The notes: generated by a model from the sequence alone, not told the origin. 14,445 nucleotides of DNA from JBHHZJ01 sp046758005 (GCA_046758005.1 JBHHZJ010000085.1:1-14445); one strand, 5' to 3'. Positions 7,874 through 13,747 are shown, numbered from the stretch's first letter. Numbers and translations: made by a program.

Positions 7874-8497
7874 TCAGGTGAAAGGCAGGTAGCGCTTGAT
7901 CTTCGCCGATACGCGATGGCGCCCCAATTCGCGCACCGCGACGGCCGCATCGCTCATCCAATTGAGCATGACATAGCGCCGGTCGCCCTCGTAGGGCATG
8001 TGGCCGTGCCAGGAGTTGTCGCAGGGGCGAAACGCGATCAGCGTGCCTCCGTGCGGCGGCACCTCGGCGATCATGTCGTTCAGGTCGTCCGGACCGCGCA
8101 GAACGCGCAGCCGTCCCCCGTCGGCTTCCCATTCCGCGTTGAGATAAAGCAGGGCCGTCACAATTTTGCTCTTGGTGTCCGTGTGGATGCGTCCGTCCTT
8201 CTTCTGGCACCGGCCGCGGACCGTGACCATCAGGGGGTTCCCGGAGAGATCCAGACCGAATTTCTCGCAGAACGCGGCTTCGAGCTGCGCGCTCCGGATT
8301 TCCTCGATGAGCTCGGCGAAGCGAGGGCCGTACGAGACCTCGGACAGCGGGAACAGGCCCGCGCGCGTGATATTCGGGAAGTCGTCCCGCACTCGCGGCA
8401 AGGCTTCCGCCTTAAGGAAACCGGGCACGACCAAAAAGTCGAAAGGGTCACGACTGAGCGGCGTGGCCCTAAAGGCGTGTAGATCGAGCATGGACAT
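7874..8497 (-). CDS. Fe(II)/2-oxoglutarate-dependent oxygenase (cassette copy A)
   Basis: This is a 207-residue protein when started at the ATG at 8497. The iron ligands are His105 and Asp107 in IHTDTKSKIVTALLYLN and His164 in DNSWHGH. Arg173 or Arg174 (GDRRYVMLNW) is the likely 2-oxoglutarate anchor, and GGRLRVLRG and GGTLIAFRP are core strands. An in-frame ATG at 8647 would add 50 residues, but that stretch looks non-conserved, lacks a ribosome binding site and contains the FNR-type promoter. The 8497 ATG has a G-run just upstream; a second ATG at 8491 has AAGG six bases before it and is also possible. It is the first gene of the cassette. With the very similar length and shared WHG motif of copy B, the pair may act together or in sequence. 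Substrate unknown. Confidence 0.83.
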   Translation of the reverse strand: MSMLDLHAFRATPLSRDPFDFLVVPGFLKAEALPRVRDDFPNITRAGLFPLSEVSYGPRFAELIEEIRSAQLEAAFCEKFGLDLSGNPLMVTVRGRCQKKDGRIHTDTKSKIVTALLYLNAEWEADGGRLRVLRGPDDLNDMIAEVPPHGGTLIAFRPCDNSWHGHMPYEGDRRYVMLNWMSDAAVAVRELGRHRVSAKIKRYLPFT

Positions 8498-8542
8498 CCT
8501 TGCCCCCCAATGGTCGAGCCCCGCGCGGGCATCGTAACGGTG

Positions 8543-8584
8543 ATCAAATTGGAACACCGGGGGAACGGCATTGATTTGTGTCAA
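8543..8584 (-). promoter_or_regulatory. FNR/FixK/CRP-type site with class II promoter geometry
   Basis: TTGAT-TTGT-GTCAA (8571-8584) matches the TTGA-N6-TCAA core bound by FNR, FixK, Dnr and CRP-like regulators. On the minus strand TTTGAT (8548-8543, four of six bases of TATAAT) lies exactly 22 bp after the site. With that -10, the palindrome centre falls at -41.5, the classical class II activator position. The start of transcription would be near 8536, leaving a leader of about 39 bases to the oxygenase ATG at 8497. The site suggests oxygen-, redox- or nitric-oxide-linked control of the cassette. The geometry is seen; the regulator is inferred. Confidence 0.5.
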
Positions 8585-8688
8585 TCCGGACATCCCATAC
8601 TTCGATTCGGGAACGGTCTCGGACCGACTTTCGGATTTGTCGGGCATGGCGCCGGGACCGTGGATTGCGGCCTCGACGAGGAGGCGGA

Positions 8689-8711
8689 GGCAGCCACGAG
8701 CGAGGGCTGCC
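8689..8711 (-). terminator. Weak hairpin downstream of the HAD gene
   Basis: GGCAGCC (8689-8695) and GGCTGCC (8705-8711) form a 7-bp stem with a 9-base loop, starting seven bases past the HAD stop codon. No T run follows on the minus strand, so it is only a possible transcript end between the HAD gene and the cassette promoter. Confidence 0.25.
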
Positions 8712-8718
8712 CACCGGC

Positions 8719-9489
8719 TCAGCCGTCCCGGCGCTCCAGGACCCAGGCGAGCGCCTCGGCAAGGTCGGCTGCGACCGCAGTGGGTGGTGGATCGACCCTC
8801 TCCTCGTCGCCCGGCCGGTACTTCCCGGTGCGCACGAGAATCCCGGGAATCCCGGCGGCGAGCGCGCCGCCCACGTCGGCCTCCGTGTCGTCGCCGATCA
8901 TGACCGCCTGGCCGGGCGCGCAGCCCAGGCTCTCGACCGCCGCGGCGAAGAACGCGGGCGAGGGCTTGCCGAGCACGGTCGCCCGCCGCCCGGTGGCGTA
9001 TTCCAGCGCGGCCACGAAGGGGCCGGCGTCCAGGCTGAGCGCGCCGTCGGCGTCCTGGAAGCTCCGGTTGCGCGCGAGCGCCAGGAAATCGGCGCCGCCC
9101 TGAATCGCGCGGAAGGCCGCGTTGAGCGCCGGGTACGCGAAGCGCTCGGCCGCATCCCCGACGACCACCGCCTCGGCCCCGCCGCCGGGCACGCCGGCGA
9201 AGTCCTCCTCCAGGGCCGGGTGCACGAGGAGGTGCGGGCTCAGCCCCTTGTCCTCGAGGTAGGCGCGGGCCGCCAGAGCCGGCATGAAAACGTCGCCCTC
9301 GCCCGCCGGCACGCCGAGCCGGCGCAACTTGTGCAGGAAGGCGCGCCGGGGCGTGCGGGTCGTATTTGTGAGATAGCGGACCGGCAGACCGGAGGCCTTC
9401 AGGCCCTCGAGTGCTGCGATGGCGCCGGGCAGCGGCTCGTCGCCGACGTAGACCACCCCGCCGAGGTCCATGAGCACGCCCCTGATCAT
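8719..9489 (-). CDS. HAD-IIA family phosphatase (LHPP/HDHD2-like)
   Basis: This 256-residue haloacid dehalogenase-superfamily hydrolase has the C2 cap type. Motif I is MDLGGVVY with the nucleophile Asp8. Motif II is LTNTTR (Thr41), the motif III lysine is Lys175 (LGKPSP), and motif IV is IGDDTEAD (Asp200, Asp201). The second acidic residue of the usual DxD in motif I is glycine here. In the LHPP/HDHD2 branch that position is serine, so this branch already departs from DxD. Substrates in the branch include phosphohistidine, phospholysine and pyrophosphate, but this cannot be decided from sequence. The gene follows the acyl-CoA dehydrogenase gene by 39 bp and is probably co-transcribed with it. 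A diverged copy of its last 99 bases lies at 5671-5769, beyond the cassette. Confidence 0.88.
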   Translation of the reverse strand: MIRGVLMDLGGVVYVGDEPLPGAIAALEGLKASGLPVRYLTNTTRTPRRAFLHKLRRLGVPAGEGDVFMPALAARAYLEDKGLSPHLLVHPALEEDFAGVPGGGAEAVVVGDAAERFAYPALNAAFRAIQGGADFLALARNRSFQDADGALSLDAGPFVAALEYATGRRATVLGKPSPAFFAAAVESLGCAPGQAVMIGDDTEADVGGALAAGIPGILVRTGKYRPGDEERVDPPPTAVAADLAEALAWVLERRDG

Positions 9490-9520
9490 GGCCGGCCCGT
9501 GCTCATTCTGCGGTTGCCTC

Positions 9521-9540
9521 AGGTATCTTCAGGTATCTTC
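9521..9540. repeat. Tandem 10-bp duplication at the acyl-CoA dehydrogenase stop
   Basis: AGGTATCTTC occurs twice in direct succession. The dehydrogenase stop codon (9529-9531) lies across the junction. Because each copy supplies the same bases after the last codon, the protein end (AEDT-stop) is the same with one copy or two. It looks like a recent replication-slippage duplication. Confidence 0.9.
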
Positions 9541-10686
9541 CGCGATCCGGCGGCTGATGATGAGGCGCTGGATGTCGGAGGTGCCCTCGTAGATCTGGCA
9601 CACCCGCACGTCGCGGTAGATCCGCTCGACCGGGAAGTCGGCGAGGTAGCCATAGCCGCCGTGGATCTGGATGGCGTCGGAGCAAACCTGCTCGGCCATC
9701 TCCGAGGCGAAGAGCTTGGCCATGGACGCCTCCTTGAGGCACGCCCGCCCGGCGTCGCGCAGCGCCGCGGCGTGCAGCACCATGAGTTCGGCCGCGTGCA
9801 GCCGGGTCGCCATGTCGGCGAGCCGGAAGGAAACCGCCTGGTGCCCGATGATCGGCGTGCCGAAGGCCTCGCGCTGCTTGGCGTAGTCGAGCGCGGCCTC
9901 GTAGGCGGCCCGGGCCATGCCGGCCGACTGCGCGGCGATCCCGATGCGCCCGCCTTCCAGGTTCGACAGCGCGATGCCGTAGCCCTCGCCCTCCTCGCCC
10001 AGCAGCAGGTCCGGCGTGAGCTTCAAATCCTCGAGCACGATCTGACAGGTGTCGGAGGCCTTCTGGCCGAGCTTCTTCTCGACGCCGGCCACCTTGAAGC
10101 CGGGCGTGTCGGTCGGGACGATGAAGGCGCTGATGCCCTTCTTGCCGCGGCCGGGATCGGTGACGGCGAAGACGATGGCCACGTCCGCGTTGCGGCCCGA
10201 GGTGATGAACTGCTTGACGCCGTTGAGCACGTAGTGGTTGCCCGCGCGCTCGGCCCGGGCCTTGATCGCGGCCGCGTCCGAACCGGCCTGCGGCTCGGTC
10301 AGGCAGAACGCGGCCAGCATCTCGCCGCGCGCCATGGGGCGCAGGAAGCGCTCCTTCTGCTCCTCCGTGCCGTAGCGCAGGACCGGCAGGCAACCGACCG
10401 AATTGTGCACGCTCATAATGGTGGAGCACGACCCGTCCCCGGCCGCGATCTCGATCAGCGCCAGCGCATAGGACACGTTGTCGGCCCCGGCCCCGTCCCA
10501 TTGCTCGGGCACGAGCATGCCCAGGAATCCGAGCCGGCCCATCTCCTCGATCGCCTCCCTGGGAAAACGCGCCTCGCGGTCCCAGGCCGCGGCAAAGGGC
10601 GCCAGGCGCTCGCGCGCGAAGCGGCGCGCGGTGTCGCGAATCAGTTCCTGCGCCTCGGTCAGGAGCGCCCGGTTCGGGTCGGTCAT
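9529..10686 (-). CDS. Acyl-CoA dehydrogenase (short/branched-chain type)
   Basis: This 385-residue FAD enzyme oxidises acyl-CoA to 2-enoyl-CoA and passes electrons to ETF. It has the three family regions: an N-terminal helical domain (about residues 1-120), a beta domain with AFCLTEPQAGSDAAA and KQFITSGRNAD, and a C-terminal helical domain with QREAFGTPI, QIHGGYGY and YEGTSDIQRL. Glu367 in YEGTSDIQ is the catalytic base at the usual short/medium-chain position. Isovaleryl-CoA dehydrogenases have AGTSE there and a Glu elsewhere, so this is not a standard LiuA despite the nearby leucine genes. It best fits the 2-methylbutyryl, isobutyryl or butyryl type. The start at 10686 (MTDPNRALL) is chosen because family similarity begins there; a 45-residue upstream extension is rich in Arg and Pro and overlaps the divergent promoter. 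Confidence 0.92.
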   Translation of the reverse strand: MTDPNRALLTEAQELIRDTARRFARERLAPFAAAWDREARFPREAIEEMGRLGFLGMLVPEQWDGAGADNVSYALALIEIAAGDGSCSTIMSVHNSVGCLPVLRYGTEEQKERFLRPMARGEMLAAFCLTEPQAGSDAAAIKARAERAGNHYVLNGVKQFITSGRNADVAIVFAVTDPGRGKKGISAFIVPTDTPGFKVAGVEKKLGQKASDTCQIVLEDLKLTPDLLLGEEGEGYGIALSNLEGGRIGIAAQSAGMARAAYEAALDYAKQREAFGTPIIGHQAVSFRLADMATRLHAAELMVLHAAALRDAGRACLKEASMAKLFASEMAEQVCSDAIQIHGGYGYLADFPVERIYRDVRVCQIYEGTSDIQRLIISRRIAEDT

Positions 10687-10760
10687 GTCACCGTCCGGCG
10701 GTCGATCGCACCGAGAGTAGTCTTCGGCGCGGGGCCGGGTCCAGCCGAACCGTTTCCCGG

Positions 10761-10798
10761 TTGGTCGCGGGCGCCGCGTTTGATTATGATCCGGCGCC
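10761..10798 (+). promoter_or_regulatory. Candidate promoter of the PiuC-like gene with flanking inverted repeat
   Basis: TTGGTC (10761-10766), an 18-bp spacer and TATGAT (10785-10790, five of six consensus bases) give a probable sigma70 promoter with a leader of about 45 bases. GGCGCCG (10770-10776) and CGGCGCC (10792-10798) form a perfect 7-bp inverted repeat around the -10, a possible repressor site. The GATTAT at 10782-10787 could be one Fur-like hexamer, but a full Fur box is not seen. Confidence 0.4.
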
Positions 10799-10841
10799 GC
10801 GCCCTTGCCCGAGCCGGTCAACCGCGAGAGAAAGTCGAACC

Positions 10842-11507
10842 ATGCTGCTCAGACTGAAACGTGTTCTGGAGGAGTCCCAGGTCGCCGAGGTCCGGCGCAT
10901 CGTCGAATCGGCGAAGTTCGTCGACGGCGCGGTCAGCGGCAAGCCCACGCTCAAGAGGAACCTGCAGGCCGACCGCGCCACGCCCGAGTTCGACGCCGCG
11001 ATCAAGATGGTCGTTTCCGCGCTCATGGCCCGGCCGGAGTTCAAGAATTACGCGCTGCCGAAGCAGATCACGCTCGAATTCAACCGTTACGACCCGGGCA
11101 TGTATTACAAGACCCACATGGACGCCGCACTCATGGGCGGAGTGCGCGGCCAGCCGATCCGCGCGGACCTGTCCTTCACCGTGTTCCTGACCGATCCGGC
11201 GGCGTACCGGGGCGGCGAGTTCGTCCTCCACACGCCCTACCGCGAGGAGCGGATCAAGGAGCCGGCCGGCAACGCCATCGTCTATCCGTCCAACATGCTG
11301 CACCGGGTCGAGCCGGTCGAGGAGGGCACGCGCTGGGCCGCCATCGGCTGGATCCAGTCGATGCTGCGCACCGAGGCGCAGCGCCAGATCGTGCACGAAA
11401 TCGAAGCGCTGCGCGCGATGGTGGTCGCGGCCTTTCCCGACTCCGAGATGCAGGAGCGCTTCGACCGGCTGCACAGCAACCTGCTGCGCTACTGGGCGGA
11501 GGTGTGA
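10842..11507 (+). CDS. PKHD-type Fe(II)/2OG hydroxylase (PiuC/YbiX family)
   Basis: This 221-residue dioxygenase is of the Fe2+-dependent PiuC/YbiX family. The iron ligands are His92 and Asp94 in YYKTHMDAAL and His154 in SNMLHRV, and Arg164 in GTRWAAIGW binds 2-oxoglutarate. The family-typical YRGGEFVL (about 122-129) and IVYPSNMLHRVEPV are intact, as is the C-terminal helical tail ending RLHSNLLRYWAEV. Homologues usually sit beside TonB-dependent siderophore receptor genes and respond to iron; no receptor is in this window. It is divergent from the acyl-CoA dehydrogenase gene (155 bp apart) and convergent with the SDR gene. It is only distantly like the two cassette oxygenases and should not be taken as part of that unit. 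The ATG at 10842 begins the conserved MLLRLKRVL. The exact substrate in this family is not settled. Confidence 0.93.
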   Translation: MLLRLKRVLEESQVAEVRRIVESAKFVDGAVSGKPTLKRNLQADRATPEFDAAIKMVVSALMARPEFKNYALPKQITLEFNRYDPGMYYKTHMDAALMGGVRGQPIRADLSFTVFLTDPAAYRGGEFVLHTPYREERIKEPAGNAIVYPSNMLHRVEPVEEGTRWAAIGWIQSMLRTEAQRQIVHEIEALRAMVVAAFPDSEMQERFDRLHSNLLRYWAEV

Positions 11508-11509
11508 CG

Positions 11510-11584
11510 GGGATCAGGGATCAGGGATCAGCAGGAGGGGTCCGAAAGTACATTTTGATCCCTGATCCCTGATCCCTGATCCCT
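11510..11584. repeat. Inverted repeat built of heptamers between convergent genes
   Basis: The right arm holds four head-to-tail copies of GATCCCT (11557-11584). The left arm (11510-11530) holds the complementary AGGGATC units. Bases 11510-11530 and 11556-11576 pair perfectly as a 21-bp stem with a 25-base loop. Because the unit is repeated, the arms can also pair in registers shifted by seven bases. It fills nearly all the space between the PiuC-like stop (11507) and the SDR stop (11588). No T run follows, so it looks like a REP-like intergenic element that may also end or protect transcripts. Confidence 0.8.
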
Positions 11585-11587
11585 GAA

Positions 11588-12280
11588 TCACCACGGAATT
11601 TCGCTGCCGTCGAAGCTGAGGAACTTGCCGCTGTCCTTCGCGGTCAGGCGGTCGATGACGAGGCGCATGCCCTCCACGCTCTCGGCCGGCGTGATCGCGG
11701 CGTTCGGCCCGCCCATGTCGGTCTTGACCCAGCCGGGATGCAGCACGACGGCGGTGATGCCGCGCGGCGCGAGGTCGATCGCCAAAGATTTGCAGACCAT
11801 GTTGAGCGCCGCCTTGGACGAGCGGTAGACGTAGGCCCCGCCGCTCGTGTTCTCGGCGATCGAGCCCATCCAGCTGGAGATGTTGACGATCAGCCGGCGC
11901 CGGCTGCGCGCGACATGTTCGACGAAGCGCTCCGCCATGCGCATTGGCGCCAGCGTATTGACGGCGAAGACGGGCAGCCACTTATCGTAGTCGGTCTCGC
12001 CGAAGCCGGTCTTCGGACCGTAGACCCCCGCGTTGTTGAGCAGGATGTCGATGGCCTCCTCGGCCAGTTCGCGCGCGAGGCTGGCCACCTTGAGCCCGTC
12101 GGTCACGTCGAGCCGGTGCACCGTCGCGGCGCCGCCGGAGGCCTCGCACAGGGCCCTCAGGTCCCGGGCCTTGTCCGGGTTGCGGCAGCAGGCGTGCACC
12201 CGCCAGCCGTCGCCGGCGAACGAGCGGGCGAACGCCAGCCCGATTCCGCGGCTCGCGCCGGTGATGAGGACGCTCGGCAT
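11588..12280 (-). CDS. Short-chain dehydrogenase/reductase (C-factor-like)
   Basis: This 230-residue classical SDR has the nucleotide-binding TGASRGIG at residues 7-14 and NNAG at 82-85. The catalytic serine lies in the NISSW segment (about 135-136), followed by Tyr152 and Lys156 in YRSSK. The sequence after the active site (VVLHPGWVKTDMGGPNAAITPAESVEGM) is typical of the C-factor/sniffer-like subgroup, which reduces carbonyls with NAD(P)H. The start at 12280 is firm because AAGGAG stands six bases before the ATG. It is the last gene of the RraA-thiolase-DUF1272 run, 73 bp behind the DUF1272 gene. The substrate is unknown; a 3-oxoacyl or ketone substrate from the neighbouring thiolase chemistry is possible but speculative. 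Confidence 0.9.
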   Translation of the reverse strand: MPSVLITGASRGIGLAFARSFAGDGWRVHACCRNPDKARDLRALCEASGGAATVHRLDVTDGLKVASLARELAEEAIDILLNNAGVYGPKTGFGETDYDKWLPVFAVNTLAPMRMAERFVEHVARSRRRLIVNISSWMGSIAENTSGGAYVYRSSKAALNMVCKSLAIDLAPRGITAVVLHPGWVKTDMGGPNAAITPAESVEGMRLVIDRLTAKDSGKFLSFDGSEIPW

Positions 12281-12353
12281 GATCGCTCCTTACGGGCTTG
12301 CAAGGGATGCGAAGCTTGCGCCCCGCCCGCACCGGTGCGCAAGGGGGCTGGAC

Positions 12354-12545
12354 TCAGGCGACCTGCGTGGCGGGCCCGCGGCGCGGGCGGGCGACCAGCT
12401 CGCCGCCGCAGTTGGGGCAGCGGCGGTTCATCTCGGCCGCGCAGTCGCGGCAGAACGTGCACTCGTAGCTGCAGATGTAGGCCTGCCCGTCCGGGGTCAG
12501 CGCCGCGGCGCAGCGCTCGCACGCCGGCTTCATGTCCAGGGCCAT
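12354..12545 (-). CDS. DUF1272 small cysteine-rich (zinc-binding) protein
   Basis: This 63-residue protein has eight cysteines in pairs: Cys9/Cys12, Cys25/Cys29, Cys32/Cys35 and Cys43/Cys46. The CSYECTFCRDC and RRCPNCGGELV segments are the hallmark of DUF1272 proteins, whose role is not established. The pattern suggests two structural zinc sites resembling a RING or zinc ribbon. The start at 12545 (MALDMKPACERC) is 14 bp after the thiolase stop, so the gene is almost surely co-transcribed with thiolase. Met5 is a possible alternative start. A basic tail (ARPRRGPATQVA) follows the last zinc motif. Confidence 0.85.
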   Translation of the reverse strand: MALDMKPACERCAAALTPDGQAYICSYECTFCRDCAAEMNRRCPNCGGELVARPRRGPATQVA

Positions 12546-12559
12546 GACCGCGCGCTCGC

Positions 12560-13747
12560 CTAATGCACCCGTTCGACCGCCATGGCGGTCGCCTCGCCGC
12601 CGCCGATGCACAGCGAGGCCACGCCTTTCTTGAGATCGTACTTCTCCAGCGCGCTAATCAGCGTCACCAGGATGCGCGCGCCCGAGGCGCCGATCGGGTG
12701 GCCGAGCGCGCAGGCCCCGCCGTGCACGTTGACCTTGTCGGCCGGCAGGTCCAGGTCGCGCATGGCGGCCAGGGTGACCACGGCGAAGGCCTCGTTGATC
12801 TCGTAGAGCGCGACCTCGTCCCTGGACCAGCCGACCTTGTCCAGCACCTTGCCGATCGCCCCGATCGGGGCGGTGGTGAACCAGGCCGGCGCCTGGGCGT
12901 GGGTGGCGTGGCCGCGGACCGCGGCGCGCGGCGTCAGGCCGCGCTTCTCGGCCTCCGACAGCCTCATGAGGACGAGCGCCGCCGCGCCGTCGGAGATCGA
13001 GCTCGAGTTGGCCGCGGTCACCGTGCCGCCCTCCCGGAAGGCGGGCTTGAGCCTGGGGATCTTGTCGAGGTCGGCCTTGCGCGGCTGCTCGTCGAGTTCG
13101 ACCGTGGTCTCGCCCTTCCGTGTCTTCACCGTGACCGCCACGATCTCGCGCGCCGCGGTGCCGTCCTCGCTCGCGCTCCGGGCGCGCGTGAGCGAGCGGA
13201 CCGCGAAGGCGTCCTGGGCCTCGCGTGTGAACTGGTAGTGCCGCGCGGTGTCCTCGGCGAAGGTGCCCATCAGCCGGCCCTTGTCGTAGGCGTCCTCCAG
13301 GCCGTCCAGGAACATGTGGTCGATCACGGCGCCGTGGCCCATGCGGTAGCCGCCGCGCGCCTTGGGCAGCAGGTAGGGGGCGTTGGTCATGCTCTCCATG
13401 CCGCCGGCGACCATGACCTCGCCCGAGCCGGCGGCGAGCAGGTCGTGCGCCAGCATGGCCGCCTTCATGCCCGAGCCGCACATCTTGTTGACCGTGGTGC
13501 AGCCGACCGATTCGGGCACGCCGGCGCCGAAGGAGGCCTGGCGCGCCGGCGCCTGGCCCTGGCCGGCGGGCAGGACGCAGCCGAAGATGACCTCGTCGAC
13601 CTCCTCGGCCGGGACGCCGGCACGTTCCAGCGCGCCGCGGATCGCGGCCGCGCCGAGCTCGGGGGCGCGCAAGGGCGCCAGATCGCCCTGGAAGCCGCCC
13701 ATGGGGGTGCGCGCCAGGCCGACGATGACGATCGGGTCTTCCCGCAT
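12560..13747 (-). CDS. Acetyl-CoA C-acyltransferase (thiolase)
   Basis: This 395-residue thiolase of normal family length either condenses or cleaves 3-oxoacyl-CoA. The nucleophile is Cys90 in NKMCGSGMKA. His350 in CALGHPIGASGAR and Cys380 in LCIGGGEATAM complete the active site, and NEAFAVV provides the oxyanion Asn. AGGMESMTNAPYLLPKARGGYRMG is the loop domain typical of the acetoacetyl-CoA/biosynthetic thiolase group, so acetoacetyl-CoA or a short branched 3-oxoacyl-CoA is the likely substrate. The start at 13747 (MREDPIVIVG) has GAGGA about ten bases upstream; a longer frame upstream has no family similarity. The gene follows the RraA-family gene by 56 bp. With the acyl-CoA dehydrogenase and leucine genes it fits branched-chain catabolism, which ends in acetoacetate and acetyl-CoA. 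Confidence 0.94.
   Translation of the reverse strand: MREDPIVIVGLARTPMGGFQGDLAPLRAPELGAAAIRGALERAGVPAEEVDEVIFGCVLPAGQGQAPARQASFGAGVPESVGCTTVNKMCGSGMKAAMLAHDLLAAGSGEVMVAGGMESMTNAPYLLPKARGGYRMGHGAVIDHMFLDGLEDAYDKGRLMGTFAEDTARHYQFTREAQDAFAVRSLTRARSASEDGTAAREIVAVTVKTRKGETTVELDEQPRKADLDKIPRLKPAFREGGTVTAANSSSISDGAAALVLMRLSEAEKRGLTPRAAVRGHATHAQAPAWFTTAPIGAIGKVLDKVGWSRDEVALYEINEAFAVVTLAAMRDLDLPADKVNVHGGACALGHPIGASGARILVTLISALEKYDLKKGVASLCIGGGEATAMAVERVH

Larger units (their letters stand above)
5671..8817. other. Putative acquired cassette of iron/oxygen enzymes between repeated HAD 3' ends
   Basis: The block contains four minus-strand genes (two 2OG oxygenases, a ferredoxin and a diiron protein). 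It is bounded on the left by the HAD remnant (5671-5769) and on the right by the matching 3' end of the intact HAD gene (8719-8817). Hand-counted GC on single 60-base lines is about 53% at 6421-6480 and 58% at 7441-7500, against 78% at 9901-9960. This resembles an island that inserted at a gene's 3' end and left the displaced end at its far border. However, no integrase, transposase or short terminal repeat is visible. A deleted tandem paralogue of the HAD gene is an alternative. Confidence 0.4.

Noticed and set aside
8498..8647. Fifty-residue N-terminal extension of oxygenase copy A from an ATG at 8647
   Set aside because: No ribosome binding site, no recognisable family sequence, and the stretch contains the FNR-type palindrome and -10 element. 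The ATG at 8497 fits the family length.
11510..11584. Classical intrinsic terminator
   Set aside because: The stem is strong, but neither strand has a T run after it and the loop is 25 bases; it is listed as a repeat element instead.
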